A stretch of DNA of 64,000 nucleotides, from assembly GCF_000716595.1 (NCBI RefSeq), contig NZ_JNXC01000008.1:248001-312000 (forward strand), in the 5' to 3' direction. Shown here in pieces: positions 8,488-16,537 of this stretch. Position 1 is the first letter of the stretch, and each line of letters begins with the position of its first letter. Made by a program: the position numbers and the translations under genes. A model generated the notes under the pieces. That model was not told the DNA's origin and did no database searches. It saw only the letters and a program-made list of their open reading frames with translations. The stretch comes from Saccharothrix sp. NRRL B-16314. Its GTDB lineage: Bacteria; Actinomycetota; Actinomycetes; Mycobacteriales; Pseudonocardiaceae.

Positions 8488-8778
8488 ATGAGCGACTTCA
8501 GGCCCGAGTCACCCCGTGCCGCCGTCGATGCGGTGGTCGACGCCGTTCGCGGGCTGGTCAGCGAGGGCATCAACCGCCGTGTGGTGGTGCGCGACCGCAA
8601 GGAAGACGTAGTGCTGGAGGTGCCGGTGGCCCTCGGGCTGGTCGCGGCGCTGGCCGCTCCGGTGGCCACGGCGATCGGTACCGGTGTCGCGCTGGCCGGC
8701 AAGTGCGGAATCTCGATCGAGAACCGCCAACAGCCCGGCAACCAGCCCGCAACGACGGTCGACACCGAGCAGGAGTAG
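8488..8778 (+). CDS. DUF4342-family protein
   Basis: This 96-residue protein matches the DUF4342 layout. A short N-terminal helix is followed by a charged strand (RRVVVRDRKEDVVLEVPV at about 30-47). Next comes one hydrophobic glycine/alanine segment (ALGLVAALAAPVATAIGTG), a cysteine, and an acidic disordered tail. Similar proteins are thought to be small membrane-associated factors of unknown role. The ATG at 8488 is preceded by a GAGGAG site four bases away. It stands alone, downstream of the secreted FN3 gene and about 240 bases from the convergent PaaX-type gene. Confidence 0.8.
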   Translation: MSDFRPESPRAAVDAVVDAVRGLVSEGINRRVVVRDRKEDVVLEVPVALGLVAALAAPVATAIGTGVALAGKCGISIENRQQPGNQPATTVDTEQE

Positions 8779-8824
8779 CCAGCAGCCGCGGGTGACCTCC
8801 GCGGGGAGGTAGGTGCGGGCGGGG

Positions 8825-8990
8825 CGCAGTGGGGTTGATGCCGCCGGGTTGGTGCAGTGGGGTTGGTGCCGTCGTCAATGGTGGCGACGGCGCCGCGCCC
8901 GGTGCCGCGTTCCCCTCTGCTCGGCGGCCCGGCACCCGCCCCACCACGTCACCCGCCCCATCACGTCACCCGCCCCATCACGCCACCAGC
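8825..8990. repeat. Short tandem repeats in the DUF4342-paaX-like intergenic region
   Basis: GCAGTGGGGTTG recurs 29 bases apart (about 8825 and 8854). Further on, CACGTCACCCGCCCCAT is repeated with a 17-bp period from 8945 for about 2.5 copies. There are no conserved spacers, and nothing else is seen in this 240-base gap. Confidence 0.55.
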
Positions 8991-9019
8991 CCTGACCGCG
9001 AAGCCAACCGTCGCAACGC

Positions 9020-9901
9020 CTAGAGGCCGGTCGGCGAGCCTTCGACCGGGATGGTGTCCAACACCGACTCCGCGATCGACCACGCCCGCGGCTGGTAGGC
9101 GTGGGCCAGGGTGCGGAACACCTGCTCGGCGCGGATCGCGGGCCAGTCGTGGGGCAGGTGCTCAGCGGGCAGCCGGGGATCCTGCCGGACGAGCTGGAGC
9201 CATTCGGTGTGCAGCAGCAGTTGCCTGGCCAGGTCGTCCGGTGCGTCGGGCAGCGGGTGGTCGCGGTCCCAGCGGCGCAGGAACGCGCGGTAGCGCTCCG
9301 CGATCGCGGGCACGTCGAACGCCGCGTGGACGATCTGGTCGGCTTCGGTCGGCTTGGCCGTGCGCGCGGTGAACACCTTCAGGTACTCGCTCAGGTCCAG
9401 GTCGTGCGCCAGGGTGGGCACGTCCACGACGCCGGGTGCGACCCACAGCCCGTTCTGGAGCGGGCCGAACCCTCCCCAGACGAGGCGTGAGCGCAGGTCG
9501 TGCCGCTGGCTGCGCCACGACTCGGGCAGCGAGAACCCCACCATCGTCCAGGTGCCGTCCCAGTCGTCGTTGACGGCGCCGCTGCGCCAGACCCGGTGTT
9601 CGCCGTCTTCGAGGACGGCCGCCGAGCGCGCGGTCAGGCCGAAGTACATCCGCCTGCCACCGCGGTGCCGCGCCAGGAGGTCCCGCTTGACCATGCGGGT
9701 CAGCGTCGAGCGCAGCGCTTCCTCGGACACGCCGACCCGGGCGAACACGTCGATGATGCTGCCGGAGAAGACCGCGACACCCCGGTTGAGCACGTAGACG
9801 CCCAGGAAGCTGAGCATCAGCGACTGGGGCCTGACCTGTGCGTCCTGGGTCGGCGGATCGCCATGCGGAATCACCGGCCGAGCGTAACCCGCACCCTCCA
9901 T
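9020..9901 (-). CDS. PaaX-family transcriptional regulator of the adjacent aromatic catabolism operon
   Basis: A 293-residue regulator with the PaaX architecture. An N-terminal winged helix lies at about 25-95 (RPQSLMLSFLG, then VGVSEEALRSTLTRMVKRDL). A central domain carries the family pattern DDWDGTWTMVGFSLPES near 115-131, and a helical C-terminal domain follows. PaaX proteins are usually repressors released by an aryl-CoA ligand. The ATG at 9901 has GGAGGG three to four bases upstream. It is transcribed away from the catabolic operon that starts 110 bases to the right, and is the clear candidate to control it. The effector could be a hydroxycinnamoyl-CoA rather than phenylacetyl-CoA; that is inference. 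Confidence 0.88.
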   Translation of the reverse strand: MEGAGYARPVIPHGDPPTQDAQVRPQSLMLSFLGVYVLNRGVAVFSGSIIDVFARVGVSEEALRSTLTRMVKRDLLARHRGGRRMYFGLTARSAAVLEDGEHRVWRSGAVNDDWDGTWTMVGFSLPESWRSQRHDLRSRLVWGGFGPLQNGLWVAPGVVDVPTLAHDLDLSEYLKVFTARTAKPTEADQIVHAAFDVPAIAERYRAFLRRWDRDHPLPDAPDDLARQLLLHTEWLQLVRQDPRLPAEHLPHDWPAIRAEQVFRTLAHAYQPRAWSIAESVLDTIPVEGSPTGL

Positions 9902-9936
9902 GAGCCCTCCTCCACCAAACGACGTTGGGCAGAATC

Positions 9937-9965
9937 TTGACGCCCGACACCGCTGAGCCTAACTT
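9937..9965 (+). promoter_or_regulatory. Predicted promoter of the p-hydroxycinnamate/vanillate operon
   Basis: TTGACG (9937-9942) and TAACTT (9960-9965) are separated by 17 bases, 46 bases upstream of the ATG of the SDR gene. The position between the divergent PaaX-type gene and the operon fits a repressible catabolic promoter. Confidence 0.55.
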
Positions 9966-10011
9966 CAACGGAAGTCGGGTTCGAGCGCGGACCGGCGGGA
10001 GGGATTCCACG

Positions 10012-10923
10012 ATGGATCTGTCGGGCAAGGTCGCGGTGGTCACCGGTGGCGGACGGGGGCTCGGACTCGCCTACGCCACCGCCTTGGCGGATGCGGGCGC
10101 CTCGGTGGTGGTCAACGACGCCGACGAGCAGGCGGCGAAAGCCGCCGTCGAGGACATCGCGGCAGCGGGCGGCACCGCGGTCGCGGAGGCCGGCGCGGTG
10201 GGCCCGAGCGAAGTGGCCGACCGCCTGGTCGGGCGTGCCGTCGAGGAGTTCGGCCGGGTGGACCTGCTGGTGACCAACGCGGGCGTCCTGCGCGACCGAG
10301 TGCTGTGGAAGATGACCGACGACGACTTCGACACGGTCGTCGGCGTGCACCTGCGCGGCACGTTCACCTGCGTCCGGGCCGCCGTGCGGCAGATGCGCGA
10401 ACAGGGCGACGGGGGCAGCGTCGTCGTCGTCGGCTCACCGGCGGGACAACGCGGCAACTTCGGCCAGACCAACTACTCCGCGGCCAAGGCGGGCATCGTG
10501 GGGATGGTGCGCACCTGGGCGATGGAGTGCGCCAAGGCGGGCATCGCGGTCAACGCCGTCATCCCGGTCGCGGCCACCGCGATGACCAAGACCATCCCGG
10601 CGTTCGCACCCTTCGTCGAAGCGGCGGAACTGCGGGGCGAACCCTTCCCGGCGTGGCTGCGCAAGGGCGAGGGGTTCGGCACACCGGAGGACGCCGCCGG
10701 GCTGCTGGTCTTCCTGGCCTCCGACGCGGCCCGGGGAATCACCGGCCAGGCCATCGGCATCGGCGGCGACAAGCTCTCCCTGTGGTCGCACCCGGAAGAA
10801 GTCGGCACGGCCTACAGCGACGGCGGGTGGGACGCGGACGCCATCGCGGCGGCGTGGGCAACGTCGGTAGGACGACGACCCGAGACCTACGGCATCCCCG
10901 CGCCCCAAGCACCGACCGCGTGA
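10012..10923 (+). CDS. couN: SDR-family 3-hydroxyacyl-CoA dehydrogenase, CouN-like
   Basis: A 303-residue short-chain dehydrogenase. The NAD(P)-binding glycine motif TGGGRGLG is at residues 11-18, NAG follows near 89, and the catalytic Tyr155 and Lys159 lie in YSAAK. The sequence is closest in style to peroxisomal-type 3-hydroxyacyl-CoA dehydrogenases. In the CouNOLM pathway of Rhodococcus it oxidises the beta-hydroxy aryl-propanoyl-CoA made by the MaoC hydratase to the beta-keto thioester. The ATG at 10012 follows a GGGAGGG site; upstream in-frame codons are not supported. It is the first gene of the operon, 13 bases before the amidohydrolase gene. The role is assigned from the cluster as a whole. 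Confidence 0.85.
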   Translation: MDLSGKVAVVTGGGRGLGLAYATALADAGASVVVNDADEQAAKAAVEDIAAAGGTAVAEAGAVGPSEVADRLVGRAVEEFGRVDLLVTNAGVLRDRVLWKMTDDDFDTVVGVHLRGTFTCVRAAVRQMREQGDGGSVVVVGSPAGQRGNFGQTNYSAAKAGIVGMVRTWAMECAKAGIAVNAVIPVAATAMTKTIPAFAPFVEAAELRGEPFPAWLRKGEGFGTPEDAAGLLVFLASDAARGITGQAIGIGGDKLSLWSHPEEVGTAYSDGGWDADAIAAAWATSVGRRPETYGIPAPQAPTA

Positions 10924-10936
10924 GGGGAGTCCCGCC

Positions 10937-11821
10937 ATGACGCCTGCGCCGGACATCACCGAGCTGGTGGCCATCGACGTCCACACCCACGCCGAGGTCT
11001 CCGCCCAAGGTCATCCCTCGCTGCCGCACGACCTGCTCGTCGCGTCGGAGAAGTACTTCAAGGCGCACGGGCACCGCCAACCCACGATCCCGGAAATGGC
11101 GGCGCACTACCGCGAACGGCGGATGGCGGCCGTGGTGTTCACCGTCGACGCCGAGCACGCCACCGGGCACCCGCCCATCGGCAACGAGGAAGTCGCCCAG
11201 GCGTGCGCGGAGCACGCCGACACCCTCATCCCGTTCGCCTCCATCGATCCCTGGCGCGGCCGGGCCGGTGTCCGGGCCGCTCGGCGACTGGTGCAGGAGC
11301 ACGGGGTCCGCGGCTTCAAGTTCCACCCGAGCCTCCAGGGGTTCGCGCCGAACGACCGCCTCGCCTACCCGCTCTACGAGGTGATCGAGGAACTCGGTGT
11401 GCCCGCGCTGTTCCACACCGGGCAGACCGGCATCGGCGCCGGGGTGGCGGGCGGTGGCGGCATCCGGCTGAAGTACTCCGACCCGATGCTCGTCGACGAC
11501 GTCGCGGTGGACTTCCCGGAGCTGCGGATCATCCTGGCCCACCCGTCGTTCCCGTGGCAGGACGAAGCGCTCGCCGTGGCCACGCACAAGCCGCACGTCC
11601 ACATCGACCTGTCGGGCTGGTCACCGAAGTACTTCCCGCCGCAGCTCGTCCGCTACGCGAACTCCTTGTTGCAGGACAAGGTGCTGTTCGGGTCCGACTA
11701 CCCCGTCATCACCCCCGACCGGTGGCTCGCCGACTTCGCCGCGTTGGACATCAAGCCCGAGGTCCGGCCGAAGATCCTCAAGGACAACGCCGCCCGCCTG
11801 CTGGGCCTGGTCAAGGACTGA
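10937..11821 (+). CDS. couO: Amidohydrolase-family beta-ketoacyl-CoA hydrolase, CouO-like
   Basis: A 294-residue TIM-barrel metal-dependent hydrolase of the amidohydrolase superfamily. The first metal motif is DVHTHAE at about residues 14-20. A strand-end Lys lies in GFKFHPS near 130, a His in LFHTGQ near 158, and the metal-ligand Asp254 in FGSDYP. In Rhodococcus jostii RHA1 the homologous CouO, with Asp257 as the matching ligand, replaces thiolase and thioesterase in beta-oxidative deacetylation of p-hydroxycinnamates. The gene order couN-couO here repeats that arrangement. Related decarboxylases of the same superfamily are the main alternative, but the surrounding ligase, hydratase and dehydrogenase genes favour CouO. 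Confidence 0.82.
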   Translation: MTPAPDITELVAIDVHTHAEVSAQGHPSLPHDLLVASEKYFKAHGHRQPTIPEMAAHYRERRMAAVVFTVDAEHATGHPPIGNEEVAQACAEHADTLIPFASIDPWRGRAGVRAARRLVQEHGVRGFKFHPSLQGFAPNDRLAYPLYEVIEELGVPALFHTGQTGIGAGVAGGGGIRLKYSDPMLVDDVAVDFPELRIILAHPSFPWQDEALAVATHKPHVHIDLSGWSPKYFPPQLVRYANSLLQDKVLFGSDYPVITPDRWLADFAALDIKPEVRPKILKDNAARLLGLVKD

Positions 11822-11831
11822 AGGGGTCGTC

Positions 11832-13358
11832 ATGCGCAACCAGGGCATCGGCTCGTGGACCGCACGGCGGGTCCGCAAGACGCCGGAGAAGGTGGCGGTG
11901 ATCCACGAAGGCCGCGCGACGACCTATCGGGAACTGCACGAGCGGGTGCTCCGGCTGGCGCACGGCCTGCGGCGGGCCGGTGTGCGCCGGGGCGACCGGG
12001 TCGCCTACCTGGGGCCGAACCACCCCGCCTTCCTGGAGACGTTGTTCGCCGCCGGTGCGCTCGGCGCGGTGTTCGTCCCGCTGAACACGCGACTGGCGCC
12101 GGCCGAGGTGGTGCACGCCCTGACCGACTCCGGCAGCGACGTCCTGGTGTACGCGCCGGAGCACGCGCCGCTCGTTCGAACGGTCCTCGGCGACGTGGGG
12201 CCGCTGCGGATCGTCGCGCTCGACCGTGCCGCTGCGGGCGAAACCTCGTACGAGGCGATGATCGGGTCGTCCGAGGCCGCTCCCCTCGACGAACCGGTCA
12301 CGCTCGACGACCTCTGCCTGATCATGTACACCTCGGGCACGACCGGGCGACCCAAGGGCGCCATGCTGACCCACGGCAACCTCACCTGGAACACCGTCAA
12401 CGTGCTGGTCGACGTCGACCTGGCCAGTGACGAGGTGACGCTGGTCGCCGCGCCGCTGTTCCACACCGCCGGGCTGAACATGACCTGCCTGCCCACCCTC
12501 ATCAAGGGCGGCACGGTCGTCCTCATGTCCGCCTTCGACGCCGCCGAGGTGCTCGAACAGATCGGAACCCACCGCGTCACGTACATGTTCGGCGTTCCCA
12601 CCATGTACAACGCGATCGCCGCCTGCCCGCGTTGGGCGCAGGCGGACCTGTCCAGCCTGCGGCAGCTCAACTGCGGCGGTGCGCCCGTGCCGGTGTCGAC
12701 CATCCGCACCTACCAGCGGCGCGGGCTGGCCTTCAGCCAGGGCTACGGCATGACCGAGACCTCCCCCGGCGCGCTCTACCTGACCAAGGAGATGAGCGAG
12801 GCCAAGGCGGGAACCGCGGGTGTGCCGCACTTCTTCACCGACGTGCGCGTGGTCGGACCAGGCCTGACCGACGTCGCGCCCGGCGAGAAGGGCGAGATCG
12901 TGATCAGCGGCCCGACCGTGATGCGCGGTTACTGGCAGCGCCCCGCGGACACCGATCGCGCCTTCGGACCCGACGGGTGGTTCCACTCCGGCGACATCGC
13001 CACACCGGACGACGACGGCTACATCGCCCTGGTCGACCGCCTCAAGGACGTGATCATCTCGGGTGGCGAGAACATCTACCCCGCGGAGGTCGAGAGCGTC
13101 CTGCACCAGCACCCCGCGATCGCCGAGTGCACCGTGATCGGCGTGCCCGACGCACGGTGGGGTGAAGTGGGCCGGGCGGTCGTCACCGTCGCACCCGGCG
13201 CGGAGCCGACCAGCGAGCAGGACCTCCTGGCGTTCCTGCGCGACCGGCTTGCCGGCTACAAGATCCCGAAATCCGTGGTGTTCGTGGACGAACTGCCGCA
13301 GAGCGCCACCGGGAAGCTGCTGAAGAAACTCGTGCGCGCCCGTTACGGCGCGAGCTGA
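11832..13358 (+). CDS. couL: Acyl-CoA ligase, p-hydroxycinnamoyl-CoA synthetase-like (CouL)
   Basis: A 508-residue AMP-forming ligase. The P-loop-like motif TSGTTGRPKG is at residues 167-176, the A5 region QGYGMTE near 306, the hinge motif GWFHSGD near 382, and the catalytic Lys is in PQSATGKLLKK near 493. It would activate a cinnamate-type acid with ATP and CoA as the first committed step. The ATG at 11832 starts ten bases after the amidohydrolase stop, with AAGGGGT in the gap. Fatty-acid specificity cannot be excluded from motifs alone. Linkage to couN/couO-like, MaoC and vanAB-like genes supports ferulate or p-coumarate as substrate. Confidence 0.85.
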   Translation: MRNQGIGSWTARRVRKTPEKVAVIHEGRATTYRELHERVLRLAHGLRRAGVRRGDRVAYLGPNHPAFLETLFAAGALGAVFVPLNTRLAPAEVVHALTDSGSDVLVYAPEHAPLVRTVLGDVGPLRIVALDRAAAGETSYEAMIGSSEAAPLDEPVTLDDLCLIMYTSGTTGRPKGAMLTHGNLTWNTVNVLVDVDLASDEVTLVAAPLFHTAGLNMTCLPTLIKGGTVVLMSAFDAAEVLEQIGTHRVTYMFGVPTMYNAIAACPRWAQADLSSLRQLNCGGAPVPVSTIRTYQRRGLAFSQGYGMTETSPGALYLTKEMSEAKAGTAGVPHFFTDVRVVGPGLTDVAPGEKGEIVISGPTVMRGYWQRPADTDRAFGPDGWFHSGDIATPDDDGYIALVDRLKDVIISGGENIYPAEVESVLHQHPAIAECTVIGVPDARWGEVGRAVVTVAPGAEPTSEQDLLAFLRDRLAGYKIPKSVVFVDELPQSATGKLLKKLVRARYGAS

Positions 13359-13390
13359 CCCATCCACACGGTCCACAGGAGACACACCGC

Positions 13391-13849
13391 ATGGAGCTCA
13401 CCGCACACGGCATCGACGGGTTGAAAGCGCTTGCCGCCACCGATCTCGGCCACACCGAGTGGCTGGAGATCACGCAGGACCGGGTGAACCTCTTCGCCGA
13501 CGCCACCGACGACCACCAGTGGATCCACGTCGACGTCGACAAGGCGGCCGGCGGGCCGTTCGGCGGCACGATCGCGCACGGCTACCTCACGCTGTCGCTG
13601 ATCATCCCGCTGTTCACCAAGCTGCTGACCATCAACGGCATGACCATGAGCGTCAACTACGGGCTCAACAAGGTCCGGTTCCCCTCACCCGTGCGGGTCG
13701 GCGCGAAGATCCGACTGCGCGGAGCCGTCACCGACGTCACCGACGTCAAGGGCGACGGCGTCGAAATGCTGATCGACTTCACGATCGAGATCGACGGCGG
13801 CGACAAGCCCGCGTGCGTCGCGCAAGCGGTGCTCCGCCACTACACCTGA
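13391..13849 (+). CDS. couM: MaoC-like enoyl-CoA hydratase (CouM-like)
   Basis: A 152-residue single hot-dog-fold hydratase. The R-hydratase signature is visible: FADATDDHQWIHVD at about residues 35-48, with catalytic Asp and His, then GGTIAHGYLTLSL at about 58-70. It should add water across the double bond of a cinnamoyl-CoA to give the beta-hydroxy thioester for the SDR. The ATG at 13391 follows CAGGAGACACACCGC. It is 32 bases after the ligase and 50 bases before the transporter, in the same operon. Confidence 0.85.
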   Translation: MELTAHGIDGLKALAATDLGHTEWLEITQDRVNLFADATDDHQWIHVDVDKAAGGPFGGTIAHGYLTLSLIIPLFTKLLTINGMTMSVNYGLNKVRFPSPVRVGAKIRLRGAVTDVTDVKGDGVEMLIDFTIEIDGGDKPACVAQAVLRHYT

Positions 13850-13899
13850 GGTCCGCGGCGCGGACCACCAGCACACCCGCCCTTGCAGCGGAGGTACCC

Positions 13900-15252
13900 A
13901 TGGCAATGACGCCGACCCACCCCGAGCAGCACCCCAGCGGAACCCAGTCCATCGGCAGGATCGCGGGCACGAGCTTCATCGGCACCGCGATCGAGTGGTA
14001 CGACTTCCTCATCTACGCCAACGCCGCCGCGTTGGTCTTCGGCACCCAGTTCTTCCCGTCCCTGTCACCCCTCGCCGCGTCGTTGGCCTCGTTGTCCACC
14101 TTCGCGGTCGGTTTCCTGGCCCGGCCGCTCGGCAGCGTCGTCATGGGGCACTTCGGCGACCGGGTCGGCCGCAAGTCGATGCTGGTCACGTCACTGCTGA
14201 TCATGGGTGTGGCGACGGTGCTCATCGGCCTGCTGCCGACTTACGCCCAGATCGGGGTGTGGGCGCCGATCCTGTTGGTGGCGCTGCGGTTCATCCAGGG
14301 CCTCGGTGTGGGTGGCGAGTGGGGTGGCGCCGTCCTCGTCGCGGTGGAACACGCGCCGGTAGCCCGCCGGGGCTTCTACGGCAGCTTCCCGCAGATGGGT
14401 GTGCCGGCCGGGATCATCCTGTCGAACCTGGTGTTCCTCACGATGAGCTCGGTGCTCACCCCCGCGCAGTTCGCCTCGTGGGGCTGGCGGGTGCCGTTCC
14501 TGCTCAGCGCGGTCCTGATCGCGGTCGGCCTGTACATCCGCCTGCGGCTGGAGGAGTCGCCGCTGTTCCTGGCGGCCAAGGAGGCGCGAACGGACTCGCG
14601 GCTGCCGGTGGTGGAGCTCCTGCGCGACCACTGGCGGCGCGTCGTGCTGGCGGGCCTGGCGTTCATGGCCGCGAACACCATCGGCTACATCACCCTCGTC
14701 TACGTCCTGTCCTACACCACCGGCCCGTTGCAGATGCCGAGGAGCACGGTGCTGCTGCTCGTGCTGCTCGCGAGCGTCGTGCAGTTGGTGGCGACGCCGG
14801 CGCTGTCCGCCCTGTCCGACCGGCTCGGCCGGCGCAAGGTCTTCATCGCCGGTGCGGCCCTGTCCGCGCTGTGGTCGTTGCCGCTGTTCATGCTGCTCGA
14901 CACCCGCAGTCCGGCGGCGGTGCTGGTCGGCCTGGTGGTGGCGGTGACCATCCTGTCCGCGATGTACGGGCCGCAGGCGGCCATCGCCGCCGAGCTGTTC
15001 CCCACGCGGGTCCGCTACAGCGGCGCGTCGCTCGGGTACCAGCTCAGTGCGATCTTCGGCGGTGGGCTGGCGCCGTTGATCGCCACTTCGCTGTACGCCA
15101 GTACCGGCACGTCGGTGTCGACCGCCCTCTACCTCGCCGTGATCTGCCTCGTCAGCCTCGTCGCGTTCGCGTTCGTGCCGGAGACCCACCGGACCGACCT
15201 CGTGGACCCGACTCCCCCGACCATGCCACCGCAGGAGGTCGTCAAACCATGA
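13900..15252 (+). CDS. MHS-family MFS transporter, probable aromatic acid:H+ symporter
   Basis: A 450-residue inner-membrane protein with about 12 hydrophobic segments. The metabolite:H+ symporter signature GTAIEWYDFLIY is at about residues 26-37. The MFS motif GHFGDRVGRK follows near 85, and RFIQGLGVGGEWGGA near 142-156 is typical of the same family. The ATG at 13900 is preceded by GCGGAGGT; longer in-frame extensions would add Arg-rich sequence read through the upstream gene and are rejected. Its stop overlaps the Rieske oxygenase start (ATGA). The likely job is import of the hydroxycinnamate or vanillate used by this operon, the role CouT plays in RHA1. Confidence 0.87.
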   Translation: MAMTPTHPEQHPSGTQSIGRIAGTSFIGTAIEWYDFLIYANAAALVFGTQFFPSLSPLAASLASLSTFAVGFLARPLGSVVMGHFGDRVGRKSMLVTSLLIMGVATVLIGLLPTYAQIGVWAPILLVALRFIQGLGVGGEWGGAVLVAVEHAPVARRGFYGSFPQMGVPAGIILSNLVFLTMSSVLTPAQFASWGWRVPFLLSAVLIAVGLYIRLRLEESPLFLAAKEARTDSRLPVVELLRDHWRRVVLAGLAFMAANTIGYITLVYVLSYTTGPLQMPRSTVLLLVLLASVVQLVATPALSALSDRLGRRKVFIAGAALSALWSLPLFMLLDTRSPAAVLVGLVVAVTILSAMYGPQAAIAAELFPTRVRYSGASLGYQLSAIFGGGLAPLIATSLYASTGTSVSTALYLAVICLVSLVAFAFVPETHRTDLVDPTPPTMPPQEVVKP

Positions 15253-16301
15253 CGTTCGCGCGCAACCACTGGTACGTGGCGGCCTACGGCCGTGAGATCG
15301 GGCGCGAGCTGTTCGCCAGGACGGTCCTGGGCGAGCCGCTGGTGCTCTACCGCAGCGAGGAGGGCGAGGTGGTGGCGCTGGCCGACCGGTGCGTGCACCG
15401 GCGCTACCCGCTCTCGGAGAGCAGGCTGGAAGGCGACACGATCGTCTGCGGCTACCACGGCTTCACCTACGACAAGACCGGCAGCTGCGTGTTCGTGCCG
15501 GGGCAGGAGCGGATCCCGCGCACCGCGCGCGTGCCGTCCTACCCGGTGGTGGAGCAGGACTCGTTCGTCTGGGTGTGGATCGGCGAGCGCGACCGGGCGG
15601 ACCGTGAGCTGATCCCCCGGGCGCCCTGGCTGGCCGACCCCGCCTACACGACGGTGTGCGGGATGGAGCCGCTGGCGGCGCGGTCCGAACTGCTGGTGGA
15701 CAACCTGATGGACCTGTCGCACGAGACCTACCTGCACGGCGGGTACATCGGCACGCCCGAGGTGGCGAACACGCCGATCACCACCGAGGTCGACGAGGAC
15801 AACAGGATCATCTACGTCAGCCGGCACATGGACGACGCCGCGTGCCCGCCGTTCTACGCCAAGTCCACCGGGATCGACGGCCGGATCACGCGCTGGCAGG
15901 ACATCGAGTACCACCCGCCGTGCCTTTACCTGTTGCACAGCCGGGTCGCGCCGGTCGGTGTGCTGCCCGAGGCCGACGGCTCGGACCCGCACGGCTTCCA
16001 CGTCGAGGTCGTCTACGCCATCACGCCGGAGACCGAGCACAGCACGCACGACTTCTGGGCCGTGGCCAGGGATTTCGCGCTGGACAACCAGGAGGTGTCG
16101 GCCTTCCTGCGTGACAGCAACCGCGCGGTGGTGCTCCAGGACGTCACCGCGTTGGACATCCTCGAGCGCGTGATCCAGACCGAGCCGCCGGACCGCCAAG
16201 AGCTGTCGATCAACATCGACACGGGCGGGCTGGCGGCACGGCGCATCCTCAAGCGCATGGTGGCCGAAGCCGGCGAACCCGCGAAGTCGGCCGCGACATG
16301 A
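15249..16301 (+). CDS. vanA: Rieske oxygenase, vanillate O-demethylase oxygenase subunit-like (VanA)
   Basis: A 350-residue aromatic-ring monooxygenase. Rieske [2Fe-2S] ligands are Cys48-x-His50 and Cys67-x2-His70 (CVH, CGYH). The mononuclear iron site is Asn152/Asp155/His158/His163 in DNLMDLSHETYLH. The N terminus (FARNHWYVAAYGREIG) and the length are those of VanA-type demethylases. With the reductase encoded downstream it would convert vanillate to protocatechuate plus formaldehyde. An AGGAGGT site precedes the ATG, which overlaps the transporter stop. Other methoxy- or chloro-aryl demethylases share this fold, so vanillate is inferred from the hydroxycinnamate genes upstream. Confidence 0.85.
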   Translation: MTFARNHWYVAAYGREIGRELFARTVLGEPLVLYRSEEGEVVALADRCVHRRYPLSESRLEGDTIVCGYHGFTYDKTGSCVFVPGQERIPRTARVPSYPVVEQDSFVWVWIGERDRADRELIPRAPWLADPAYTTVCGMEPLAARSELLVDNLMDLSHETYLHGGYIGTPEVANTPITTEVDEDNRIIYVSRHMDDAACPPFYAKSTGIDGRITRWQDIEYHPPCLYLLHSRVAPVGVLPEADGSDPHGFHVEVVYAITPETEHSTHDFWAVARDFALDNQEVSAFLRDSNRAVVLQDVTALDILERVIQTEPPDRQELSINIDTGGLAARRILKRMVAEAGEPAKSAAT

Positions 16302-16525
16302 GCCACCGTGTCGCGATGTTGCGCGGCGACACGGTCTACCGCATCCACTGGGAGCCGGGCACCGACGTGCTGGTGGGGGTGTGCCACTGCGGAGCCGAGC
16401 GCGGCTCGGAAGACCCGGCGGACCTGTGGGACTGGCTGCTGGCCCACCCGGACGGCCACGCACCGCCGGCCGCCGTGTCGCCGCCGACGGCAGACCGGCA
16501 GCCGGTCGGCGCCGCCCATGACTGA
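16298..16525 (+). CDS. Small protein encoded between the vanA-like and vanB-like genes
   Basis: A 75-residue protein of unrecognised family. The first 52 residues look folded. They include a YRIHWEPGTDVLVGV strand pair, a CHCG motif at about 30-33, then an acidic helix (EDPADLWDWLLAHPDGH). The rest is a Pro/Ala tail. It overlaps the oxygenase stop by ATGA and ends 12 bases before the reductase start, so it is made with both. The Cys-His-Cys cluster and position suggest a metal- or iron-sulfur-linked accessory factor, but this is a guess. High G/C at third positions supports real coding. Confidence 0.7.
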   Translation: MSHRVAMLRGDTVYRIHWEPGTDVLVGVCHCGAERGSEDPADLWDWLLAHPDGHAPPAAVSPPTADRQPVGAAHD

Positions 16526-16537
16526 ACAGGAGTCCCG

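Noticed and set aside
8945..8990. 17-bp periodic repeat considered as a CRISPR or origin-type iteron array
   Set aside because: There are only about 2.5 copies with no unique spacers and no cas or replication genes nearby.
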